From NCBI GenBank assembly GCA_025457805.1, contig JALOTR010000213.1, forward strand, positions 1-5,801: 5,801 bases of DNA, read 5' to 3'. Both the position numbers and the translations under genes were made by a program. The first letter of the stretch is position 1. Each line of letters begins with the position of its first letter. Below the pieces are notes generated by a model, which saw nothing but the letters and a program-made list of their open reading frames with translations, ran no database searches and was not told where the DNA came from. Source of the DNA: Akkermansiaceae bacterium. GTDB taxonomy: Bacteria; Verrucomicrobiota; Verrucomicrobiia; Verrucomicrobiales; Akkermansiaceae. Positions 1 through 5,195 of this stretch are shown in pieces.

Positions 1-1798
1 TCGTCGCTCCGCCGATGGCACCATTGATGTTGAAGGTGTGGGTGTTGCTGCCTGCTCCTTGTCCGATCCGCAAGGTCGTGTTTCCTCCAGCACCGAGGGC
101 GATCGGGGCGGCGATGGTGGTGGATGGGTTGGTGCCGGCGGTGGCCGACTGGAGGACGGTTCCCGCATTGATCGTGATTCCGCTGGTCCCGCTGATGCCA
201 GGGCTGGCGCCGAGGGGAGTCGCATTGGTGAGGCTGAGCACGCCGCCTGTGATGGAAGTGGCGCCAGTGTAGGTGTTGCTGCCGGCGAGGACGCTGGTGC
301 CGGAGCTGCCCTGGGAGAAGGTGGACGCACCGCTGATGACCCCGGCGGAACTTTGGCTGAGAATACCCGTTCCGCTGGTGGAAACCGCACCGCCACCGGA
401 GAGCGATCCGGTGAGCGAAAGCGTGCCGCGGTCGATCATGGTAGCACCGGTGTAGGTGTTGGCACCGCCGAAGGTCACGGTGCCCGGAGTGCCGGACGGA
501 ATGGTACTGGCGATGGTGACGGATGATGCTCCACCACCGTTGTTGACGATGGGGGCGTTGATGTCCAAACCGCCCGTGTTGTCCATGTTGACGACCAGAT
601 TCCTTTCCGATCCGATCACGAGGGTGCCGCCGGTTCCCGGAGCGATGATCGCCTTGTTTGTGTTGACACCGATGATGCCGTTGATCGTGTAAGTGAAACC
701 GCCAGTACCGAGATTCAGGGTTCGGGCGGCATTGTCAGAATTGACCACCAAACCATAACTTTGCGCATTGCCGGTGAGAGTGATGTTCGCCGTTGAAATC
801 TGGCGTGCCACTGTCACGGTTCCGGAAACTCCCTGGGACGCAATGGTTGCGGGAAGGGCTACAAGTTGTCCAAGGTTGTCCACATTGACCCATCGCACCG
901 CACCCGGGTTGACGGACTGGCGGTAGTAGAGACCGGCGTTGACATTGATCCAGTTGGCCACGCCAGATGCTACCGGCAGTGTTTTTCCTGTGATGCCAGA
1001 TACATTGATGATTTCCGCTGTGGGCAGCACGCCGGTCGCCCAAATCGTTCCCGGATTGATGGTGGTGACGGAACCTGCGGTGGCGGTGAGAGTGCCGAGA
1101 TTGAGGGTGGCGGATGTGGCGGTCGCACCTTTGGTGATGTTCAGCGTGTTGTTTCCGGCTCCGAGGGTGGAGCCAGCGAAGGTTTGCACGGTGGCGGTGG
1201 TGGCGTTCCCGGTGAGGCTGAGCGCTCCGTTGTTGATCTGGAGGGCGTTGGTGGCGTTAACCAGATGGGTCGGGGCGGCGAGATTGTTGGAATCGAGTGT
1301 GAGCGTTCCGCCGTTCACATTGAGGCCGCCGGTGAAGGTATTGACCGCCGAGCCATTGAGAGTGAGAGCGCCTGCGCCGGTTTTCTGCAATCCATCGGCT
1401 CCGGCAATGACACTGTTGATGGTGAGAGTCCGACCGGACTGGGTGACGTTGACCGCCGGGGTGCCCGAGGCGGTGTCCAAGGTAAGAAGATTCGAACCAG
1501 TGATGAGGAGGTTGTTGGATGATGTGGTGGCATCGGTAAAGGTGATGTTACCGATGGTACGGTCGGCCGCCAAAGTGACCGTCTGATCGGCAGAGATATC
1601 CACGCCGGTGAAGTTGGCCGTGAAGCCGGTGCCGTCGGCGATCGTGCCGCCAGCCCAGGTCCCGACGTCGGCCCAATTGCCCGAGCTACCCAGCCAAGTG
1701 CCGTTCTGAGCGCTTGCGGACTTTGCCGAAAGCAAACTGGCGATGGCGGTGGCGAGGGGAATGGAGAGACGGGCGGATGATAGGATCTGGAGTTTCAT
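1..1798 (-). CDS. Secreted PATR protein (autotransporter-associated beta-strand repeats), 3' end outside window
   Basis: The minus frame from the ATG at 1798 stays open for 599 codons to the window edge, so the C-terminus is missing. The N-terminus is a Sec signal peptide: MKLQ, a hydrophobic stretch at residues 11-24, and an A-S-A cleavage site at 28-30. The mature start (NGTWLGSSGNWADVGTWAGG) is typical of verrucomicrobial PATR proteins. The rest is rich in Thr, Asn, Gly and Ser. It contains PATR units such as TGAGALTLNG...GGTLTL (140-168), GGANTYTGAT...GTLSLTG (444-464) and AGSNTYTGAT...GVLSLTN (505-525), which is the beta-strand pattern of a right-handed solenoid. Residues 245-315 are the usual non-repeat spacer, with little repeat character. 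Family members in this phylum often end in a PEP-CTERM-like sorting signal rather than a true autotransporter barrel; which applies here cannot be seen. Likely role is surface or extracellular adhesion or matrix; the substrate is unknown. The ATG has no Shine-Dalgarno and follows an A-rich, CCC-ending leader. The gene is divergent from the esterase at 2146. Confidence 0.92.
   Translation of the reverse strand, partial: MKLQILSSARLSIPLATAIASLLSAKSASAQNGTWLGSSGNWADVGTWAGGTIADGTGFTANFTGVDISADQTVTLAADRTIGNITFTDATTSSNNLLITGSNLLTLDTASGTPAVNVTQSGRTLTINSVIAGADGLQKTGAGALTLNGSAVNTFTGGLNVNGGTLTLDSNNLAAPTHLVNATNALQINNGALSLTGNATTATVQTFAGSTLGAGNNTLNITKGATATSATLNLGTLTATAGSVTTINPGTIWATGVLPTAEIINVSGITGKTLPVASGVANWINVNAGLYYRQSVNPGAVRWVNVDNLGQLVALPATIASQGVSGTVTVARQISTANITLTGNAQSYGLVVNSDNAARTLNLGTGGFTYTINGIIGVNTNKAIIAPGTGGTLVIGSERNLVVNMDNTGGLDINAPIVNNGGGASSVTIASTIPSGTPGTVTFGGANTYTGATMIDRGTLSLTGSLSGGGAVSTSGTGILSQSSAGVISGASTFSQGSSGTSVLAGSNTYTGATSITGGVLSLTNATPLGASPGISGTSGITINAGTVLQSATAGTNPSTTIAAPIALGAGGNTTLRIGQGAGSNTHTFNINGAIGGAT
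197..298 (-). repeat. PATR unit 3 (protein-level repeat)
   Basis: Residues 501-534 contain LAGSNTYTGATSITGGVLSL followed by TNATPLGASPG. The core is nearly identical to unit 2 and lies 60 residues further on, which gives a local repeat period of about 60 residues. More units probably follow beyond the left edge. Confidence 0.85.
389..478 (-). repeat. PATR unit 2 (protein-level repeat)
   Basis: Residues 441-470 read VTFGGANTYTGATMIDRGTL followed by SLTGSLSGGG. The A-N-T-Y-T-G-A-T core and the G-T-L-S-L strand are diagnostic of autotransporter-associated beta-strand repeats. Confidence 0.85.
1286..1390 (-). repeat. PATR unit 1 (protein-level repeat)
   Basis: Residues 137-171 of the PATR protein match the family pattern closely: L-Q-K-T-G-A-G-A-L-T-L-N-G, then an N-T-F-T-G-G turn, then N-G-G-T-L-T-L. 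This is the best-preserved copy and the main basis for the family call. Confidence 0.85.
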
Positions 1799-2145
1799 GG
1801 GTTTTTGGGATTTAGGGTTGTGATGAAAAAACACTCGTTCGCCAATTCAGCCGGAATGCGGTGATTGCAACGAAGTCGTGGTTTCCGAAAAAGCGACGGG
1901 TGGGTTTTTTTGGAACTGGATTTTCAGGAAAGTCGCCGAAACGACCCTCCCTCTTATTTGGACTATAGCGAATTGCAATTTCAAAACCATCCCCCAACCG
2001 GGTGAGACGGTCCGCTTTGGATCGGGGAGCGTGGAAAGGCTTGAAGACCTGATCGATTCCCAAATTGACTGCAAAATCCTGCGAAACGCAACGTATCGCA
2101 GGTTCCACCGATAGTCCCCTCCAACCCGAGAATACCAAAAAACCC
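1799..2145. promoter_or_regulatory. Divergent intergenic region between PATR gene and esterase
   Basis: These 347 bp separate two divergent secreted-protein genes and must hold both promoters. The segment around 1950-1995 is more AT-rich than its surroundings and carries a perfect 10-bp palindrome (AATTGCAATT, 1971-1980). A TATAGT, 5 of 6 to the sigma-70 -10 consensus, lies on the minus strand at 1967-1962, but no convincing -35 sits 16-18 bp upstream. A TTGACT (2065-2070) on the plus strand resembles a -35, but no good -10 follows at the right spacing. Promoter placement is therefore a guess; the region as a shared control region is secure from the gene layout. No small gene was supported here. 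Confidence 0.5.
2078..2102 (+). promoter_or_regulatory. 7-bp inverted repeat upstream of esterase
   Basis: CCTGCGA (2078-2084) and TCGCAGG (2096-2102) are perfect reverse complements separated by 11 bases, ending 43 bp before the esterase ATG. It could be an operator half-site pair or a hairpin in the 5' leader. There is no T-tract, so it is not a terminator. Function is inferred only from its position. Confidence 0.4.
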
Positions 2146-3660
2146 ATGAAATCTCGCCATACCTCACGGTCACGGTCGCCGTTTTTCCGCGCCGTCATCG
2201 CCCTCGCGGCACTCGCCATCCCCTTGTCCCTCCCCTTCACTGCCCTTGGCGAGGAAATCGCAAGGCCCGACGACAAGGCGGCGGACCATTCGAAGAAGCT
2301 CAAGGTTTTCATCCTGATGGGCCAGTCCAACATGGTAGGCATGGGCGACATCCAGGGCGGCAGCACGCCATGGAAACCCTCCATGCAAAATCCGGTGATG
2401 TCGGTCTATGAAGGCGCTTATACAGCCGGCACGGATTACGACAAACTGACTGCGGTTTCGACGATCGATGTCGCCACGAAAAAGGATTGGTCGCCACCCG
2501 CCGCCGACAAATCAAAACCGTTGACCCATGTGCTTCGCGGACGGATCCAGCCGAAGGAACCCGGGGTCTATGAGTTCAGCCCCGGCTATGGCGGATCATC
2601 CTACAACATCATGGAGGTGGATGGCACCGAGGTTTACCGGCGCGAGCCGGGCAAGGAACCCGTTCGCAAGCCGTTCCGGTTCGAAGCGGGAAAATCCCAT
2701 GCGTTCGAGGTCACTTATCTCACTGCGGATGTCGGCATCCCGGGATGGATGTCACGCAGCGACGTTCCCGGGACTCTCAGCACGCTTGTCAAACAACAGG
2801 GGAAGTATCCGTTCCTGCTCGACGCAAAGGGCCAGTGGAGTGCCCGGAAGGACGTTTACTACTATGATGCCCGTACCAAGAAGGGCAGCCCGCTGAGCGC
2901 CCTCTCCAATGGCGCATCCATCGGTCCGGAAGTCGGCATCGGCTTCGTGATGGGGCAACTGTTTGAAGAGCCGGTGCTCATCCTCAAGAGCTGCATCGGC
3001 AACCGCGGCCTCGGCTGGGATCTCCTGCCGCCGGGAAGCAAGCGATTTATGGAAAACGGCAAGGTTTACGCCGGTTATGGGGAAAAGCCGCCGGTCTGGG
3101 ACGCCGATCCTGCAAAGGGAGTGGACACGCCTCCGCCCCCGTTTGTGGACAAGAAGGGCAAACCCATCGAATGGCATGCCGGCCTCCAATATGACCGCGA
3201 CCTTGCCGACGCCAAAGAAGCCCTTGCAAATCTTGCGAAGATCCATCCGGACTACAAAGGCCAGGGATATGAAATTGCGGGCTTCGCGTGGTTCCAGGGC
3301 CACAAGGATCAGAACGACGTCTATGCCAAGCACTATGAAAACAACCTCGTCAACCTGATCAAGTCCCTGCGCAGGGACTACGATGCGCCCGACGCGAAGT
3401 TCGTGCTCGCCACCGGATGCGGGAATCCCGGACGCGAAAGCTTCGGCCTTCAGATCGCGGAGGCACAACTGGCGATGAACGACACGAAGAAGCATCCGGA
3501 ATTCGCCGGAAACGTGAAGTGCGTGGACGTCCGCGAATTCTGGCGCGAGGTGGCGGTTTCCCCGAAGAACCAAGGCTTCCACTACAACCGCAATGCCGAG
3601 ACCTACATGGAAGTGGGCCTCTCGCTTGGCAGGGCCTTGAAGGACCTCTTTGGAAAATGA
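2146..3660 (+). CDS. Secreted SGNH esterase, sialate O-acetylesterase (SASA) family
   Basis: A 504-residue exported hydrolase. Starting at 2146 puts a clean signal peptide first (basic residues 2-15, hydrophobic 16-34, likely cleavage after A-L-G at 33-35); the open frame extends to an ATG at 2065, but that would bury the signal behind 27 residues. SASA-family blocks occur in order: VFILMGQSNMVGMG (54-67, nucleophile Ser61), IGPEVGIGFVMGQ (259 on), LKSCIGNRGLGWD (280-292, oxyanion/loop block), GYEIAGFAWFQGH (W382-H386), and QGFHYNRNAETYMEVG with the probable catalytic His479. The usual SGNH Asp three residues before the His is not obvious (Gln476). Residues about 73-208 are an insert with beta-rich, PA14-like character (for example GRIQPKEPGVYEF, then FRFEAGKSHAFEVTYL). 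The family removes O-acetyl groups from sugars; in environmental bacteria the target is more likely acetylated polysaccharide than sialic acid, which is inference. No Shine-Dalgarno is visible. Confidence 0.92.
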   Translation: MKSRHTSRSRSPFFRAVIALAALAIPLSLPFTALGEEIARPDDKAADHSKKLKVFILMGQSNMVGMGDIQGGSTPWKPSMQNPVMSVYEGAYTAGTDYDKLTAVSTIDVATKKDWSPPAADKSKPLTHVLRGRIQPKEPGVYEFSPGYGGSSYNIMEVDGTEVYRREPGKEPVRKPFRFEAGKSHAFEVTYLTADVGIPGWMSRSDVPGTLSTLVKQQGKYPFLLDAKGQWSARKDVYYYDARTKKGSPLSALSNGASIGPEVGIGFVMGQLFEEPVLILKSCIGNRGLGWDLLPPGSKRFMENGKVYAGYGEKPPVWDADPAKGVDTPPPPFVDKKGKPIEWHAGLQYDRDLADAKEALANLAKIHPDYKGQGYEIAGFAWFQGHKDQNDVYAKHYENNLVNLIKSLRRDYDAPDAKFVLATGCGNPGRESFGLQIAEAQLAMNDTKKHPEFAGNVKCVDVREFWREVAVSPKNQGFHYNRNAETYMEVGLSLGRALKDLFGK

Positions 3661-3666
3661 GCATCA

Positions 3667-3684
3667 GCAGGGTTCTTCCCCTGC
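3667..3684 (+). other. Short hairpin just after esterase stop
   Basis: GCAGGG (3667-3672) pairs perfectly with CCCTGC (3679-3684) across a 6-base loop, starting 6 bp after the esterase stop. No T-tract follows (CCCTCC instead), so it is not a classical intrinsic terminator. It may stabilise the 3' end of the mRNA or assist Rho-dependent ending. Confidence 0.35.
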
Positions 3685-3756
3685 CCCTCCGTCATACCTC
3701 TGTCATCCCAAAAAATAGTGGCAGCCGCCCTATTTGGTGATCGACGGATTCCGCCG

Positions 3757-3780
3757 ATTCGCATACCCCTCGCGGCGAAT
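3757..3780 (+). promoter_or_regulatory. Possible start-codon-sequestering hairpin of the EF-hand gene
   Basis: ATTCGC (3757-3762) is the perfect reverse complement of GCGAAT (3775-3780). The second arm overlaps the first two bases of the EF-hand gene's ATG at 3779, and the loop is 12 bases. If it forms in the mRNA it would limit access to the start codon. A six-bp stem with a long loop is weak and could be chance. Confidence 0.25.
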
Positions 3781-4192
3781 GAAAGCGATCACAACCCTAT
3801 TTCCCCTGCTCTTGCTCACAAGCTGCGTCTCGAACTCCGATCTTGCGCCAGTTCAGAAATTCAACAAGGCCGATAAGGACGGCAGCGGAGCGGTGAGCCG
3901 CGCGGAAGCGACCCAGCTGATCATCGCTGACGCCTTCGCCCTGTATGACAGCGACGGGGATGGCTTCGTCACGGAAAAGGAATTTCTCGCCTCGGGAGGC
4001 AAACCGGAAAATTTCCGCAAGATCAACAAGTCAGGAACCGGCAAGATTACCTTGGCCGAAGCCCAATCCAGCCCGCTGGTATTCAATACCTTCGTCGTTG
4101 CCTTCGACGAAGCCGATACCAACAAGGATGGCCAGGTCACCCTGGCGGAATACCAAACTTATATCAAGTTGCGTGACGCCGCCGTCCGCTAA
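3779..4192 (+). CDS. EF-hand calcium-binding lipoprotein
   Basis: A 137-residue protein starting at ATG 3779. This start gives MKAITTLFPLLLLTSC, a lipoprotein signal with lipobox L-T-S-C and lipidated Cys16; earlier in-frame starts would put a charged tail before it. The mature part is almost entirely four EF-hand-like loops: DKDGSGAVSRAE (32-43), DSDGDGFVTEKE (57-68), NKSGTGKITLAE (83-94) and DTNKDGQVTLAE (113-124). Loops 1, 2 and 4 keep acidic or Asn ligands at positions 1, 3 or 5 and Glu at 12. Loop 3 has Asn, Ser and Thr at 1, 3 and 5 and is probably weak or non-binding. The loops pair as 1+2 and 3+4. The L,D-transpeptidase starts 28 bp downstream on the same strand with no terminator between, so the two are probably co-transcribed. 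The protein likely sits in the periplasm anchored to a membrane, as a calcium sensor, buffer or structural partner; the partner is inferred from context. No Shine-Dalgarno is visible. Confidence 0.9.
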   Translation: MKAITTLFPLLLLTSCVSNSDLAPVQKFNKADKDGSGAVSRAEATQLIIADAFALYDSDGDGFVTEKEFLASGGKPENFRKINKSGTGKITLAEAQSSPLVFNTFVVAFDEADTNKDGQVTLAEYQTYIKLRDAAVR

Positions 4193-4220
4193 GAAGGCAA
4201 AACTACAATCCTGTAACCTT

Positions 4221-4847
4221 ATGAACCAATCACTCCGTTTTCTCGCCACCCTCGCAATGGGCGCATCAGCGCTTCTCTTGTGCTCCTGCGGCACCACCAG
4301 CAGATCAGCCTCGGGCACCTCCTTCTCGTTCGACCCACCCGCCAAGAAACCAAGCAATCCCTCCGCGGTGAAAATCCACATCAGCACCGGGGCCGGGAAA
4401 CTCTATGTGACGGAAGGAAATGAAGTCCTGCTTGCCACTCCCTGCGGAGTTGGCACCAGCGCCAGCCCCACTCCAGCAGGCAACCACAGGATCACCTCCA
4501 AGACCCGCCATCGGCGCCGCCAAAGCAACCCCGGCGCAGGCTATCCGATGACCTATTGGATGTCCTTCTACAGCCCGGCCTACGGCATGCATTGGGGCTT
4601 CGTGAAACCCTACCCGTCCACCCACGGCTGTGTCCGCCTGCCACTCAACTCCGCACGCAAGATTTTCGACATGACGCCGGTCGGCACGCCCGTGAATGTT
4701 GCCAAGTCACAACCTTGGGATTCCACCGTCGGCGCAAGCCTGCCCCGCCTCGATGATGGCCCGCTCCCCAATCCGCCGAACTCCTATCTGATGAGCGGCA
4801 AAGTCTTCGCTGACATGGATCAGGGCAAGATGTGGAACTTCAACTAA
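4221..4847 (+). CDS. L,D-transpeptidase (YkuD) lipoprotein
   Basis: A 208-residue envelope enzyme. The N-terminus MNQSLRFLATLAMGASALLLCSC is a lipoprotein signal; the likely lipidated residue is Cys23 (L-C-S-C). A low-complexity Ser/Pro linker (25-48) precedes a YkuD domain at about 50-161: KIHISTGAGKLYVTEGNEVL, TPAGNHRITSKT (84-95), YPMTYWMSFYSPAYGMHWGF with His124, and STHGCVRLP with His135, catalytic Cys137 and Arg139. All core motif residues are present. The Y-W...H-x-G-x-x-x-x-Y-P-x-x-H-G-C-V-R-L layout matches a recognised bacterial subgroup. Known chemistry is transfer of an acyl group from meso-diaminopimelate stems, either to make 3-3 crosslinks or to attach proteins to peptidoglycan; which applies here cannot be told. 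A basic patch KTRHRRR (94-100) precedes the catalytic region. Residues 162-208 form a short Pro-rich tail with no recognised domain. The gene is second in an operon with the EF-hand lipoprotein and ends 67 bp before a strong terminator. Confidence 0.94.
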   Translation: MNQSLRFLATLAMGASALLLCSCGTTSRSASGTSFSFDPPAKKPSNPSAVKIHISTGAGKLYVTEGNEVLLATPCGVGTSASPTPAGNHRITSKTRHRRRQSNPGAGYPMTYWMSFYSPAYGMHWGFVKPYPSTHGCVRLPLNSARKIFDMTPVGTPVNVAKSQPWDSTVGASLPRLDDGPLPNPPNSYLMSGKVFADMDQGKMWNFN

Positions 4848-4914
4848 TTCTGTTAGAGTGAAGCTCCCGCCTTCTTCTTGAGGCCCGGATTTCAATCCAA
4901 CTCACTAACATCGC

Positions 4915-4948
4915 AAAGGGCACCGGAGCCGACCCGGTGCCCTTTTTT
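4915..4948 (+). terminator. Strong intrinsic terminator of the EF-hand/L,D-transpeptidase operon
   Basis: A perfect 12-bp stem (AAAGGGCACCGG, 4915-4926, with CCGGTGCCCTTT, 4934-4945), a 7-base loop and a run of six T at 4943-4948. It lies 67 bp after the L,D-transpeptidase stop. The A-run on the left arm (4915-4917) is only three long, so it should work best in the plus direction. Confidence 0.93.
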
Positions 4949-4970
4949 CGCGTCTTGCAGGTTCATCCAT

Positions 4971-5003
4971 GGAGCGGGGAGCGGGGAGCGGGGAGCGGGG
5001 AGC
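4971..5003 (+). repeat. 7-bp tandem repeat (GGGGAGC), G-quadruplex motif
   Basis: Four exact copies of GGGGAGC (4976-5003) are preceded by a partial copy GGAGC (4971-4975). Positions 4976-5000 follow the pattern G4-N3-G4-N3-G4-N3-G4, an ideal intramolecular G-quadruplex motif with AGC loops on the plus strand. It lies in non-coding DNA between convergent genes, so copy number can vary without harming a protein. Confidence 0.96.
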
Positions 5004-5020
5004 GACGGATGTTCCCTTCA

Positions 5021-5156
5021 GCACCAACGGTGCGAGGCATACCAGCCCGGGGCAGCGCCCTGATCTTTATCCACAATTCGATCGGGACGCTGCGACGCGG
5101 AGCACGATCCGGTCGCGGAGCGACCATTGATGGTAGCCGGGCGTTTCAAGGCCCGG
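5021..5156. repeat. Cluster of short hairpins, possible interspersed non-coding repeat element
   Basis: Closely spaced stem-loops fill this gene-free stretch: GCACC/GGTGC (5021-5025/5029-5033, loop AAC); CGGGGC/GCCCTG (5048-5053/5057-5062, loop AGC, one G-T pair); GATCG/CGATC (5080-5084/5105-5109) enclosing an imperfect inner stem GCT/AGC; GGTCGC/GCGACC (5111-5116/5120-5125, loop GGA); CCGGGC/GCCCGG (5137-5142/5151-5156, 8-base loop). Strings of short GC hairpins with 3-base loops recall interspersed hairpin elements that I associate with Verrucomicrobia and Planctomycetes genomes, where their translations are often mis-annotated as small proteins (recollection, not checked). No T-tracts follow, so they are not simple terminators. 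Whether this is a mobile repeat, an RNA or transcript-end structure is not decided. Confidence 0.6.
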
Positions 5157-5195
5157 GAGTTGGCCAGGGACTTGAAATCCGGATCAACGGTTATC

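Noticed and set aside
15..1586. Several long open frames on the plus strand (for example 38-526, 866-1522, 939-1586)
   Set aside because: They lie opposite the PATR gene, whose biased GC-rich codons leave the antisense frames open. The translations are Gly/Asp/Arg- or Val/Pro-rich with no recognisable domain or signal.
2065..2145. N-terminal extension of the esterase to an ATG at 2065
   Set aside because: It would place 27 non-hydrophobic residues before a complete signal peptide, and the ATG at 2146 has the same leader as the PATR gene.
2155..2190. Possible twin-arginine (Tat) signal in the esterase N-terminus
   Set aside because: Arginines are present (SRSRSPFFRA) but never adjacent, and the S-R-R-x-F-L-K pattern is absent; an ordinary Sec signal fits better.
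1812..2384. A 190-codon minus-strand frame spanning the divergent region
   Set aside because: It covers the esterase signal peptide and nucleophile block on the opposite strand and ends just upstream of the PATR start; no domain or start signal supports it.
2752..3582. A 276-codon minus-strand frame opposite the esterase
   Set aside because: It is antisense to conserved SASA motifs, which fix the plus strand as coding; the antisense translation matches nothing I recognise.
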